DNA of 64,000 nucleotides from Amphiura filiformis (Eukaryota > Echinodermata > Ophiuroidea > Amphilepidida > Amphiuridae). Of the stretch, positions 1 through 10,859 are shown piece by piece; the first letter of the stretch is position 1, and each line of letters begins with the position of its first letter. Both the position numbers and the translations under genes were made by a program. Where the stretch lies: positions 27,738,775 to 27,802,774 of the forward strand of contig NC_092629.1 in NCBI RefSeq assembly GCF_039555335.1, given 5' to 3'. Below the pieces are notes generated by a model, which was given only the letters and a program-made list of their open reading frames with translations, did no database searches and was not told the DNA's origin.

Positions 1-422
1 GTATCTGTTCATTTTCTCTAATAGTTTCATCTGTTCTGGTTTATTTAAAGGATCATGACATTCTAGCTAGGCAGTTTTCCTTACTAATCTTCTATACTCA
101 ACTCTATGCTATGTTGCTCTCTATATGCTTTCTGACATTTCATTTAATAGGATTTTAATCAATTTTCACACAAAGTTTTTATTTTATTTATGTCGTATAC
201 AAGTCAGTAAGTACAATTGCATCTTGGATAATTCAATACATTATACATGCTCCTCTGAGTCCTCTCCAATGAATGGATGCAGATTATGAGGTGTGCATCC
301 ACCAGACACCATCATATTGAATGGTAGAAGTACAAGTCAGTGGTATAGCAATTCAGTCATAATTGTAATTGCTCAATGTATGTCTCTCCTAATAATTGTA
401 AGTCAGCGGGGGGGTGATTTCC

Positions 423-795
423 TAATGGCGTGCCATAGAATCCTTGCAACCCCTTTCGGCCTGCCAAAAATTGGCTGCCCCCTCTTGGCCTGTCAAAAGT
501 CTTTGCCACCCCCTTTGCAAATGCCAAGTTTTTGGGTTCCCAATTTGCAAACTTTTGGTCTAGATTATAATGTGAGTGCAGTGAGCAGCGAATTTTTCAT
601 TTAAATGTTCTGTATTGAAGCCTTTTTAGCATGTGTTCTGCAAAAGGTGATCGGTAAAATATGTGCCAAAATTGCCCTCCCCCCTTTCGACCTGCCAAAA
701 TTGCTTGCCCCCTGCCTTTCCACCTGCCAAACATTGCTTCCCCCTTTTAACTTGCCAAAATATTCTTGCCCCCCTAATTTTTCCCTCACCGGCAC
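423..795. repeat. C-rich dispersed repeat with CCTGCCAAA units
   Basis: Short degenerate units of the form CC(C)TTT-x-CTGCCAAAAxTTGC recur about every 33 bases here (around 425-545 and 650-770). The same block recurs at 4840-5030. Long open frames across it on both strands are by-products of the repeat period, not genes. Confidence 0.7.
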
Positions 796-1260
796 TCATA
801 AATATTGTACAGCCCCTAAGATGTATGCCTTTGGGATGTTTGGGAGACCAGTGTATGAATTATATTCATAACCTCATGAATAAATGCAATACATGCGATC
901 CAATCATTTTTATTTATTTGCCAAAACGCAAATGCTGAATGTGGTTACTAATATTCGACAGTGGACCTCTGCGCCGTCAGCATAAATATTAGTAGCCTCC
1001 GCGTGCGTGGTGTTGTGCGTCGAACAAACTGTGCACGTGCTGGCCGCCGTATTTGGATTGCGCGCTACCATATTCGCCTGTTCAATATTTGGAAAGGCAA
1101 AACGTAATTTTTTTTATTTTTAAGGAAAATTGTGAGTTATTTTAATTGACTACGGTTAATAAATTTGCTTTGGACCTCGGGATATTCCTCGGTTCCAAAG
1201 GCAAAATGTTTAGATTTTTCACAATGCCCTCCAAATAACTGATTCACAGTTATTAACCTC
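796..1260. other. No gene seen; small CpG-containing patch at 960-1080
   Basis: I see no exon with usable splice sites. The 960-1080 stretch is richer in CG dinucleotides than its surroundings but has no recognisable promoter element. Confidence 0.4.
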
Positions 1261-1261
1261 T

Positions 1262-1760
1262 AACTATCTGATGTTGCATCTTCATTTCAACTGACTACTC
1301 ACCACCAAGGAGAAGAAAGCATACATTACATGTATACATATATACATCTAGTTTCAGTCAATGTTCATTATGTTGTCTGACTCTGACATTATTTCATGTT
1401 TACTATTCTTGAGACATGTACATGTATACTTATCCCGAAATTTAATGCTGAAATTTGATTTCTTTGAAATTGGCGCTGTTTTAGCTGGCTAATCACACTC
1501 TGTACCTTTAATAACATTTCAAAAAATTAAATCTGAATTGTATAGTTTGTAATACCTGATGATGGGACCTGAATGAGAAATCAATTTCAAGACAGAGTCA
1601 TCAGTGTAATCTTCTCAAGGGTAACAGAATCATGCATTAAAAGTATCATCACTTCATTCATCTTGAAATTGAAGCATCTACCACAGAATATAGTCACCAG
1701 CTTGTATTCACAAAATAAGTAGTTAGGTTTCACAAATACATTAGAAATGACATGTCTTAC
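1262..1760. repeat. Segmental duplicate, copy a (partner 5488-6160)
   Basis: The stretch starting CTGATGTTGCATCTTCATTT and running through CTAGTTTCAGxCAATGTTCAT, ACATGTACATGTATA and the CTTCTCAAGGGTAACAGAATC block is repeated in the same order and strand at 5488-6160. It ends at the donor of the microexon at 1761-1817. The partner copy lacks that exon. Confidence 0.75.
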
Positions 1761-1817
1761 CAGTATTACGAGGGACCACCTGCTTAGGAGTCGTTCCTGG
1801 AGATGGGGTTTCTTCAC
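1761..1817 (-). CDS. Microexon 20, Lys/Pro/Thr-rich module (57 nt, phase 1-1)
   Basis: The acceptor TTTTATAG precedes GTGAAGAAAC, and the donor GTAAGACATG follows. Read in phase 1 it codes (G)EETPSPGTTPKQVVPRNT. The GxETPSPG opening matches the modules at 7166-7225 and 6754-6819 and less closely those at 2421, 10568 and 13625, so these are duplicated exons. It is the last exon of the gene in the window, and its phase-1 end requires further exons to the left of base 1. No fold is expected; a flexible basic linker is likely. Confidence 0.7.
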
Positions 1818-2420
1818 CTATAAAATAGATGAGATAATGTTTGTATTACTCCCTTAAAATACTGGTATCATACTGATTCATTGAATATTATTACAAGACA
1901 CACATACTGGTTCATTAAATAGTTAGGGTATTTATAAACCTGCTTTAATACAGAAAAAACAAGGGGACCATAATTTGAGATAATGAAGCTACAACTTATT
2001 AGATAAAAGTATGACATATCCAAAAGGTCAAGCGGACATACATAGTATGGGATGGGAACAAATGGCCTCTCAGCAAACATGTAAGAGCTAATTATATGTC
2101 TATGGAGAGAGTCAAGGTGTTGTCAATGGCCTTTGCAGACCAGTTTTTCTGGTGTGTGAATTAAGCATTGATATATTTCCGAAAATAATCGACCATGAAG
2201 TAGCTAGTGTTTCATTATGTCTTCATATAAAGAGTAACTCGGTAGGTACAATGATTGAGAAATTAAGTTCAAAGCGGAGTCAAAGGAGTGTAACCTCCTC
2301 AAGGGTAACTGTGTCATGCAATAAAAATAACATTAATTCATTCTTCTTGAAATTGAAGCATCTACCACAGAATAGAGGTTATAGGTTTTACAGATACACA
2401 TAAAAGTAACATTGTCTTAC
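1818..2420. other. Intron within duplicated exon blocks
   Basis: The 2240-2400 part is the same flanking block seen at 1560-1750, 6020-6150, 6560-6740 and 6970-7140 (TCTCAAGGxTAACxGxxTCATGCA, then a CTTCTTGAAA stretch). No other exon was seen. Confidence 0.55.
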
Positions 2421-2489
2421 CAGTGCTATGCTGCTTTCGCTTAGGGATGACTCGCTTTGGGACAGCTCCTTGAGACGGGGTTTCTTTAC
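2421..2489 (-). CDS. Microexon 19, Lys/Arg/Pro-rich module (69 nt, phase 1-1)
   Basis: The acceptor ATTTTATAG and donor GTAAGACAAT bound an exon coding (G)KETPSQGAVPKRVIPKRKQ followed by HST. It is the longest and most basic of the modules. The intron flanks (GATGAGAGACAT upstream, AAAGTAACATTGTCTTAC downstream on the plus strand) are shared with the other microexons, which supports an origin by tandem duplication. Confidence 0.75.
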
Positions 2490-2584
2490 CTATAAAATAG
2501 ATGAGAGACATGTTCGTATTACTACCTTAAAATACTGGTATCATACTGGTTCATTGAATAGTTAGGCTATAATAAATAAACCTA

Positions 2585-3735
2585 CCCTGAACCAAATAAA
2601 GCACATTAGAAATGTACTTTATCTGTACTTTAAGGGTACTTTAACTGTACTTTCTGTTAATTAGTACATATAAAGTGTACTTTAAATGTGCTTATTTTTC
2701 ATATCCTGGAAAAACTGTGTACTTTAAAGGTACTTCAAATGTGCTTTATATGACTTTAATTATACTTCATGAATATTTGGATAAATATGGGAAATTTTTT
2801 GTGCTTTAACTATACTTTATTTGGACTTAGTTTTTTCCCAGTGTCAGTGAGTATACTTTAATTGTGCTTATTTTGGACTTAACCAAATTTTGAACATCAG
2901 TGTGTACTTTAAATATACTTTATCAGTACTTTATGTATACTTTACCTGGATTGGTTTTCCCCGGTATTGTCAGCAATGTAAGAGTACTTAAAATGTGCTT
3001 TTCAGTGCACTTTAATGTACTTTAATGTGGTCATCATGGTCATGTGACGTTTACATATACAAGTCACATGACTACATTCTTCTAGATTTGAAAAATACCA
3101 ACGGCCATCTTGTGCTAAGGTTGCATATTGCAATGGATGTATAAAACTGTTCATATTTATATAAAATGAAGGACTTAATGGACTTACAAATACAGGCTTG
3201 ATTACAGGAGATAGTTACTGGTAATGTATGCTTGCATGTGACATACTTGTGTTACCAATACTTTGATAAGCTCCATATGTGGTAAGCTAGAAGCTTACTG
3301 GTATATGGTATGGAACCTCGTTAAGCACAGTACTTTAAATATGCTTTTTTCAGTATGCTTTAAATGTACTTTTCTATTCATTGTGCTTTATTTGTACTTT
3401 AAAGGTACTTTATTGTCGTTCCAAATGTTGCACATTGGAATGTTGTTTAGAAAGCATATTTAAAGCACAGTGCTTTAAATATACTTGTTTTGGTATAAAG
3501 TATAATTAAAGCACAGTACTTTAAATATGCTTGTTTGGTATTAAGTACAATTAAAGTACAGTACTTTAAATGTGCTTTTTTTCAGTGTGCTTTAAATGTA
3601 CTTTTCTGGTCATTGTGCTTTATTTGTACTTTAAAGGTACTTTATCATCGTTCCAAATGTCGCACATTGGAATGTTGTTTAGAAAGCATATTTAAAGTAC
3701 AGTGCTTTAAATATGCTTGTTTTGGTCTAGGGTTG
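2585..3735. repeat. AT-rich satellite with TACTTTAA-type units
   Basis: About 1.1 kb is built of recurring variants of GTACTTTAAA and GTGCTTTAAATGTACTTT spaced 10-25 bases apart. A larger internal unit is duplicated: about 3318-3490 and 3550-3728 match closely, sharing CGTTCCAAATGTxGCACATT and GAATGTTGTTTAGAAAGCAT. Open frames at 3263-3463 and 3535-3759 arise from this duplication. It lies in an intron of the CARD-CH gene. Confidence 0.8.
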
Positions 3736-4476
3736 GTAAATATTTACTACCATAGATGAATTTAGCATAAAAAACGATTTTACTGTGGTTCTTAAGATAT
3801 TTTTGTAAATCCCTACAAAAATAGGGGGTGGAGAGTGATCCTAAACTAAGGGTCTGTTGGTGTGAGATTTTACATCATAAACTTGTACTGGTGGCATTAT
3901 GCTGAAGTTATAAGTGAAGATGCATTGAGTTCAGTTTGTTTTCATTATATTTTGAAGCTTTTTTGAAGTTTTGAAGCCGCCCTTTGAAAGCCCAGGCACG
4001 CCACTGTTTTCTAATGTTTTTGTTTCATGAAAATCCTTACTTAACTACAATTAAGCAACCCTTTGATGACTTTGAATATTTTTTGACATATTATAACAAT
4101 GATAATTTTCAAGTTTAAGAAAATATATAACCAAATTTACTTCAGATGACTTCCATTTAAATTTTAATGCAAATTTGAAAAGAAGTGACAGATCATGGAT
4201 GGTACACAAATACCAAATTGTGACACAGTCTATTTGTTATCTATAATTCTTGGCTATTTTGAACAGAAACAAGATGTAAAATTGAACTTGCTGCTTAAAC
4301 AACAAAGTACAAAAGAAATGGAAGTTTCAACGTATCTCAAATTGAACTGACAAATGACATACTTTGTTTAATTGTGTCATAATCGTGTAAAATGAAACAT
4401 TGAGTATGAAAATTTATCAAAATCACACAGTTTTGTTTGAATAGAGAAACCCTAAATAAGAATGCCTGCAACTTAC
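3736..4476. other. Intronic, nothing recognised
   Basis: AT-rich sequence with no exon-like open frame bounded by splice sites and no clear repeat structure. Confidence 0.4.
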
Positions 4477-4506
4477 CAGCAGCAGTGAGTTTTCTTTTAG
4501 GTGAAT
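4477..4506 (-). CDS. Microexon 18, ten-residue module (30 nt, phase 1-1)
   Basis: A strong polypyrimidine tract with acceptor TTTTTGTAG precedes ATTCACCTAAAAG, and the donor GTAAGTTGCA follows. It codes (D)SPKRKLTAA and keeps phase 1 on both sides, so it fits between exons 17 and 19. Its flanks lack the duplicated block around the other microexons, so it may be an unrelated or older exon. Because it is so short, transcript evidence would be needed for certainty. Confidence 0.55.
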
Positions 4507-4599
4507 CTACAAAAACAAAGAAGCAAACACAAATTCATATTGGTTAATTGACATACTCAATTCTCAGACAATATATTTTAAAAAGGAATCATGCATGCA

Positions 4600-5040
4600 G
4601 GGACATTGCCAGGGGGAGCCCCCTCCCAATAAAATGAGGATGGCAAAGAGTAAAGTGTCCTTAAAATGACTAAAAATGGGACACAAAATTGACAAATATG
4701 GGACAAAAATTTGGCTTTGCCCCCTCACACTGAAATCATGGCTACGCTACTGGAATCAAGACATCCAAGCTCCAGATTTCTCATTACTAATCTGAGCGTA
4801 GCGAGCACCAAATTGTGCATATTTGAAGATTCTGTACTGAAGCCTTTGTAAGCATGTGTTATGTAAAAAGGTAATCGGTAAAATATGTGCCAAAAATTGC
4901 TTCCCCCCTTTCGACCTGCCAAAATTGCTTGTCCCCCATTTTGAAATGCCAAAAATTGCTTTTCCCCCTTTTCGCTTGCGAAATATTCTTTCCCCCTAAT
5001 TTTACCCTCAAAAGGGCTCATACTTAGGCCTGGGTGCTTA
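4600..5040. repeat. Dispersed repeat: TGGGACAAAAATTTG segment plus CCTGCCAAA units
   Basis: The part 4840-5030 shares the TAATCGGTAAAATATGTGCC stretch and the CTGCCAAAATTGCTTG units with 640-790. The minus-strand open frame across it (4725-5135) is not coding. Confidence 0.65.
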
Positions 5041-5487
5041 ATCTCACCGATTAACTCTGCGGCGTGCCCGCAACCCAAGCCGCAGACCCACGCCGATGCT
5101 AAGAAATAAAATACTGTTGCGATATGCACTAACAAAATGTATGTCTGCCCGATGAAAAGCCATGTTCAGTCACCCGTTCATCGGCTTGATTGGCCCAACT
5201 CCTACATTTCTCGCAACCGGCTTATAACACTTGACAACAATACCCTTACAAATTAGTGTCCTTGAGTGCATTGATTCTTTGCGGATTATATCAACTGATC
5301 CATAAATTGCTCACGGTGAGTAAACTCAAGTAAGTACTACAATAAACATTAATATAAAGGTTTTGAGTAATATGAATGGCAAACCGCAGAGCAAGAAGAT
5401 GGCAAGATGTTGCAAACTCGATACCCATAACTGCTCGCGAATTCGCAACCAGGGATATGGCCACACTATATTAATTCGTCGCCGTAC

Positions 5488-6190
5488 TTTCTGATGTTGC
5501 ATCTTCATTTCAACTGACTACTCACCACCAAAGCAAAAAAAAACAAAAACCAACAACAAATTGCATATAACAAATTTTATTCATAGTTAGACTACCTTTT
5601 GAATATTATCTAGTTTCAGGCAATGTTCATTATCTTGGCTGACTCTGATATTGTTTATGTTTTCTTGAGACATGTACATGTATAATTGTCACAAAATTTA
5701 ATCATGAGATTTGATTTCTTTGAAATTGTGTGGTGTTTATGTCAAGCTATGGAAGGCCGATGAGGAAGGGGACGTTCACCAATATCTTGGACTAATGACG
5801 TGAAGCTGGTTTCTAACCAAGGAATACAAGGTGCAATGCACTTGGCATCAGATCAAGTGAGATGGCGTACTCTTGTGAAGACCACAGCAGCGCTACAGAG
5901 CGCCACCTGACACACACAGAGAAAGAGAGAGAGATGTCAGGCTAATCACAGAGTGCACCTTCTGTAACATTTCAAAAATTTAATCTGAATTGTATAGTTT
6001 GGAATACCTGCAAAGATGGGATCTGAATGAGAAATTAATTTCAAGGCAAAGTCATGAGTGTAACCTTCTCAAGGGTAACAGAATCATGCATAAAAGTAAC
6101 ATCAATTCATTCTTCTTGAAATTGAAGATCTACCACAGATGTAGTCCTCAGCTTGTGTTCACAAAAGAAGAAGTTCATTGAATATTAATA
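5488..6190. repeat. Segmental duplicate, copy b, lacking its microexon
   Basis: This matches 1262-1760 in order and strand, with a retroelement tail inserted at about 5738-5940. At 6160-6180 the sequence jumps from the upstream flank straight to the GTTCATTGAATATTA flank that lies beyond exons in other copies, so the microexon has been lost from this copy. Confidence 0.7.
5738..5940 (+). mobile_element. Fragment of a non-LTR retrotransposon, 3' end of the ORF (dead)
   Basis: The plus strand at 5836-5910 reads MHLASDQVRWRTLVKTTAAL and then QSAT and stop, resembling the D/R-x-W-R-x-L-V tails of LINE-type reverse transcriptase ORFs. The preceding stretch (VKLWKADEEGDVHQYLGL) has an in-frame stop and fits the same class weakly. 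It interrupts the segmental duplicate and is absent from copy a. The family assignment is a guess from the tail motif. Confidence 0.4.
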
Positions 6191-6753
6191 TAAGAAATAT
6201 TATAAGAAAAAACAAAACCAGATCCATAATTTGAGATAATGGAGCTACAAGTTATTAGATAAGAGTATGACATAACCAGAAGGCCCAAGGGACATATATT
6301 TAACTCATGTTCTCTCAACATACATGCAAGAACTGTTTTATGTCTATGGCGAGAGCTCTGATGTCACCTTTGCAGACAAGTTTTTCTGCAGTGTGAAGCA
6401 TTAACTGATAATACTTATGACATATTCAACCATGAAGCAGCTATGTCGTTGCTAAATACAGACTCTGAAAATATAACTTTTTAAGCTACAAGTATATGAA
6501 GCAGCTAGTTTTTCTAATATCTTATCATATATTAGAGTACACAATTGAGACTCCAGGTACAATGATTGAAAAATTAAGTTCAAGGTGGGGTCATGAGTGT
6601 AAGCTTCTCAAGGATAACTGAGTCATGCAATAAAAATATCATCACTTCATTTTTCTTGAAAGGGAAGTGTCTAGAATACTATAGTCACCAGCTTGTATTC
6701 ACAAGATGTTAGGTTTAACAAATATATTTAAGAGTAACATGGTCTAAGCTTAC

Positions 6754-6819
6754 CATAACGTGTTCCAGCAGGTTTAGGGCCCAGTTTAGGGACTTTTCCT
6801 GGAGATGTGCTTTCTTTAC
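6754..6819 (-). CDS. Microexon 17, Lys/Pro/Gly-rich module (66 nt, phase 1-1)
   Basis: It is bounded by an acceptor ending CTATAG and the donor GTAAGCTTAG. It codes (G)KESTSPGKVPKLGPKPAG and then TRY. The V-P-K-x-x-P-K spacing recalls elastic PEVK-type linkers of titin relatives, but that comparison rests on composition only. It sits inside the 6560-6850 duplicate block. Confidence 0.7.
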
Positions 6820-7165
6820 CTATAGGTTAGATGAGAGACATATTGTTGGATCTATATATTACTATCTTAAAATACAAGTTTTTCTGCTGTGTGAAGCAGC
6901 AAATAATCAGCCATGAAGTAGCTAGCTTTTCTATTTATCTCTTCATATAAAGAGTACAAATTTGAGAAGAAATTGACTTCAAAGTGGAGTCGTAAGTGTA
7001 ACCTTCTCAAGGATAACTGAGTCATGCAATATAATTAACATCACTTCATTCTTCTTGAAAGTAAAGTGTCGACCCACAACAGAATATAGTTCTAATCTTG
7101 TATTCACAAAATATGAAGATGTTAGGTTTCGTAGATATGTTTAAAAGTAACATGCATGGTCTTAC

Positions 7166-7225
7166 CAGTACTGCCTTGGGTTGGTCTTGGCAGGACAGGT
7201 TTGGCTGGAGATGTGGTTTCTTTAC
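7166..7225 (-). CDS. Microexon 16, Lys/Pro-rich module (60 nt, phase 1-1)
   Basis: The acceptor ATTTTATAG and donor GTAAGACCAT flank (G)KETTSPAKPVLPRPTQGST. It follows directly on the FN3 exon 15, which ends in phase 1. The surrounding block 6970-7270 repeats the flanks of exons 17, 19 and 20. Confidence 0.75.
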
Positions 7226-7563
7226 CTATAAAATAAATGAGAGACATGATGTTTGTACTACTACCTTAAAATACTGGTATCATACAATAATTATAATATA
7301 CCTGATTAAAGAAGGAAAAAAACCAAGAGGAACGACAACTGAATCATGCATAAAAACAACATATATTCATTCTTAAGACGATTGGTTGAACGAACCATGC
7401 CAAAGCCCAAATACTCAAAACAACATCATAACAATGGCATCAAATCAACAATTTTGTTTGAAGAATTAAACCCGGTTATATTTAAATAATAAAACCTTAT
7501 TTTACCATGTTCATGGTTTGGTGGCAATGAAGGTTGTGAATTTTAACTCTTGTGAACTCTTAC

Positions 7564-7714
7564 CAAATAATGAATAAGGAGGTGGTTCTTTAGCTGTAAT
7601 TATATCTACTGCTGCACTTGCTTCTCCAACACCTGCGGCATTCACAGCTCGGATACGAAATTGGTACCGATTGCCTGGAGTCAGATTCTTAATGGCATAA
7701 CTGCTCTCACACAC
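7564..7714 (-). CDS. Exon 15: second half of titin-type FN3 domain
   Basis: It starts in phase 0 after an acceptor ending GTTTAG and ends in phase 1 before GTAAGAGTTC. It carries the C-terminal FN3 hallmark: a SYAIKNLTPGNRYQFRIRAV stretch followed by NAAGVGEASAAVDIITAKEPP. Tyr in YxFRIxA, the NAAGVG turn and the final strand are those of titin, twitchin and myosin-binding protein C FN3 domains. The tail PPPYSLFG leads into the Lys/Pro modules. Together with exon 14 it makes one complete FN3 (residues about 722-825). Confidence 0.9.
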
Positions 7715-8045
7715 CTAAACATTTTATTCAATTAGGAAAAAACAGAGAGTGTTATATGTATCACAATCTGATACAATCACAAGTTATAGGGTCATAGGCC
7801 AACAATTAGAGAGTTATTTATGCAGTAAAGATAGTGGCAGCATGAATGATAGGAATTTGATGTATTTTTGCCTAATTTGTAAAATAAAATGAATGAATGA
7901 AATAAATCCTTCATTCTAATTCCACTAAATCACCCAATGTGACTGAAAGACATATATATTTGCCAACATGCAGTTTGGCACAGAGAGTAATCTCCTTTTC
8001 ATAGATATGCTACACATTGAAGTTGGGATACTGAAATATATAATG

Positions 8046-8791
8046 GTGCATTTAGACGAGGAGACTTTGTGAAGCGAGTCGCTCTGGAATGTCTCCTCTG
8101 CCAGAATCGCCTCATGTAAACTCAGTGTTGAATGGGTAGTTAAGGACCAAAGAGGGTTACCAAGCGAGTTGAACCAGAATAGAACATGCTCTATTCTGAA
8201 GCGACTCGGAAGGGTCCCAAGTGGGCATATCAGTTTCACAACCAATGGGGTGCAGTGACTAGGGCAAAGGGACAATCTGGTCAGTATTAATAATAAATAA
8301 CATCGTGAAATACAATAAGTAGGCCCAAGCATTACCATGAGACAAATTCACTCAGTTTTGTATCTGAAGTAATAGGGTCAAGCATGGGATACAACACCAT
8401 TTGCAGATGATGAAATTGAGATTAATAAACAGTATGTACAGCTATAAAGAAACTGTAGGCCTATACAGATTTGACCAGTAACAATTGACCCATCTGATAT
8501 ATTTTGTTCACATTCATTTTCTCATAAAACACATAATATGCCAGCTAAATACTTATCCACTAGTGTTCTCAAAGGTCTATTTAACCCAGACCTCAGGAAC
8601 TAACAAGTTGTTTGGTTGTGAAACTTTGAAAACTTGATTTTTTGGGGACTGTCCCTTTACATCCATTGTGCTGAACTGGTAATCACTTTTTGGTAGTTGA
8701 CTCGTCTAAACTCAACTGTTGATTGTCACATAAATCTTGAAAACCCAGATGTTTATTCGTAAGCGACTCAAGTCTCCTCGTGTAAATGGAC
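8046..8791. mobile_element. Inverted-repeat element, about 745 bp, intronic
   Basis: The left end GTGCATTTAGACGAGGAGACT is matched in reverse by AGTCTCCTCGTGTAAATGGAC at the right. Internal GCGACTC/GAGTCGC words recur in both directions. A third, weaker copy of the end lies near 8565-8600, so a nested insertion is likely. No transposase-like open frame was seen. Confidence 0.55.
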
Positions 8792-8847
8792 TTTGAGAGC
8801 ACTGTTTACACATTTGCCCTCACTCAAGGGAAATGTAAAAAACTAAC

Positions 8848-9020
8848 CTTCTTGTTCACTTGAGACCAATTTCCTTTACTGATGTCACATTTCTCCACGA
8901 CATATGCTGTCACTCTAAACTTGCCACTCTCTTGGTTTCCTTCAGGAGGTGACCAGGTAAGCTTTACACTTGTCTTATCGATGTTCACAGCATTAGGGGT
9001 ACTTGGTACACCAGGAAGAT
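8848..9020 (-). CDS. Exon 14: first half of titin-type FN3 domain
   Basis: Phase 1 in, phase 0 out; the donor is GTTAGTTTTT. It reads DLPGVPSTPNAVNIDKTSVK and then LTWSPPEGNQESGKFRVTAY and VVEKCDISKGNW. The W-x-P-P, Y-V-V-E-K and following Trp are the N-terminal FN3 signature of titin-like proteins. The split between exons 14 and 15 falls between strands E and F region, a common FN3 intron position. Confidence 0.9.
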
Positions 9021-9613
9021 CTAATACATTCAAATCAAAGAAGATTATAAAGGGAATTAACTCAATTTGTCATTGAATCAAATCGTTGTAAATTTGTGTA
9101 ATTCTTGCAAATGAATTTTTAAACACCTTAAAGTAAACCCAATCTGCTAATAAATAGGTTATACAGACAACAAGGTCACTATTTTTTCTTTGACATTTCT
9201 GAAATACAACCTCAAAAATTGTTGAGAGAAATTAAAGCTTTAAGATAGGAGGGGGAAGTGTTGAGATGTTGGTTGATCATCTCAGCTAAATTACATCTTG
9301 ATCTTGATTTAAAAGGATTTATTTCATTAACTTTTGTCATGCTCTCTCCTTGTACCATTGTCTTTTTGCGTTTATTGGGGTGCCAAATCCTTATCCAATC
9401 AAATTAATCGTGCCCACACACCATAAATTAGATAAAAGGAAATTTTAATTTAATTTTAAGTTACAACTGGCAACACCAGGACATATCAGGAAGAATGAAA
9501 AGATTAATTTGGACTGAGAAAAAAGGAGAAAACACAGAAAGAGAGCGATAAAGAGGGAAGTGAACACATATCCTACAAGGATATATATAGCATTAGCTTT
9601 AAATATTTCTTAC
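9021..9613. other. Intron, nothing recognised
   Basis: No exon, repeat or regulatory signal was recognised. Confidence 0.4.
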
Positions 9614-9982
9614 CCAATTTCACAAGTTTTTCTTCAGCCTGTTTGAACTCTGCTTCATCTATCTTGGTCTTAATTTTTATACCCACTTCTTCGCCAATTA
9701 CGTCCTTTGTAAGCAATGCCCTATCTAGTTGTTTGTCCAAAGAGCTGTCTTCAGTACTTTGGAAAGTATCTTTTAGAACTATGACATCTGCACATTGGAC
9801 ACTATACTGGATAGAACCAGCAGGAATTGTAATGAACTTCACCAATGTACAGCCAAGAGGATTGAACGTATTGTTGACTAAGTTGGACAAGATTTGAGGC
9901 TTTAACATCTGTGAGAAGATTGTATCAATCATTTTGAGGTGGTCTACACTGCTTCCTTGAAGATCCATTTTTATTTTGATGT
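9614..9982 (-). CDS. Exon 13: unassigned domain, about 123 residues, single exon
   Basis: A symmetrical phase 1-1 exon of 369 nt with acceptor ATTATTCTCAG and donor GTAAGAAATA. It opens DIKIKMDLQGSSVDHLKMID, has a central LGCTLVKFITIPAGSIQYSV run followed by QCADVIVL, and ends IKIKTKIDEAEFKQAEEKLV. Alternating hydrophobic strands and amphipathic helices suggest an alpha/beta fold. The layout (hydrophobic strand-Gly, helix, L-G-C-x-L-V, A-G-S-I-x-Y-x-V-x-C, helix, then I-x-I-K-T-x-I-D-E) resembles what I recall of TRADD-N-like modules found beside death folds in invertebrates. That is a weak recollection, not a match. A whole-exon, phase 1-1 domain is typical of shuffled modules. Confidence 0.7.
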
Positions 9983-10567
9983 CTGAGAATAATAAAAAAA
10001 ATAGTAACATGTTGGAAACTAAATTGATCATTTAAAGGTGACTTATCCATAACAAGTCATAAATAACATCAACCGGAGAGTGACAACAAAGGGTTTTACA
10101 AAAGGCAGCAGTTCCATACAACGAAATAAACAGCACAAAATGAAAGTACACACTGTCTTTTTTGGAGGGTCATAATTCTTTAAAACATGATTGACTGATT
10201 AACATTGAAACTGATATGCTAAGAATGCTACCTTGCATTTGATATACCTCGTTAAACATTTTCCGGGAAAAATTTATATGATTTGAAAGTTGCAAATTAT
10301 TTAGCTAAGTAAGATTTTTTCCCCGGGATGTTTAAGTTGCCTGAAGTGAGCGAGCAGAAGTTTGCATAATTTTAGCTAAATTTGGATTGCGCATGATTAG
10401 TAATATCAAATAAGACTTATATCAAATACTGCAAGTGTATCACAGATGTGAGAGATCGAGTCATTTTGAATGATTTTAAGCAGCCTTTGTATTCTGTTGT
10501 CAGTCTTACAGGTTATGATTTACGGACAAATTTTTAATTTTGAAAGTAACATGGAACATGATCTTAC
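9983..10567. other. Intron, nothing recognised
   Basis: The final 40 bases share the AAAGTAACAT microexon flank; otherwise no feature was recognised. Confidence 0.4.
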
Positions 10568-10618
10568 CATATTGTGTTCGTTTAGGGACATCCGCTTCTG
10601 AAGCTGTACCTTTGTTAC
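10568..10618 (-). CDS. Microexon 12, basic module (51 nt, phase 1-1)
   Basis: It codes (G)NKGTASEADVPKRTQY between an acceptor ending CTATAG and the donor GTAAGATCAT. It pairs with exon 11 at 13625: both end VPKRT-x-Y and share flanks, including the retroelement fragment about 130 bp away, so the two are duplicates of one block. Confidence 0.7.
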
Positions 10619-10734
10619 CTATAGGATAGATGAGAGACATGATGTTCGATCTATTACTTTTAGCATACTGGTTCATTGAATACTATATTATAACAATTAA
10701 ACATACTGGTTATTTGAATAATTATAATAAACCT

Positions 10735-10815
10735 ACTTTGATACATATCGATATATTGAATGCTGTTGATATGCAAAATGTTGTTTACCTTGACCTATCC
10801 GCAGCATACGATATA
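10735..10815 (+). mobile_element. Reverse transcriptase fragment (motif A), copy 1
   Basis: The plus strand reads LNAVDMQNVVYLDLSAAYDI. The L-D-L-S-A-A-Y/F-D core is the RT motif A of non-LTR retrotransposons. It continues only a few codons before losing the RT pattern. It belongs to the same duplicated block as the copy at 13738. Confidence 0.6.
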
Positions 10816-10859
10816 CCCAAACACAACACAAAAAAGTCCTCACTGTGTAACTTGTCTTA

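Noticed and set aside
601-795. Minus-strand frame with Lys/Gly-rich peptide similar to one at 4.8-5.0 kb
   Set aside because: The peptide similarity comes from the shared DNA repeat, with frame breaks and no start context.
4725-5135. A 136-codon minus-strand open frame
   Set aside because: It lies across a dispersed C-rich repeat also present at 640-790, has no splice context and no domain pattern.
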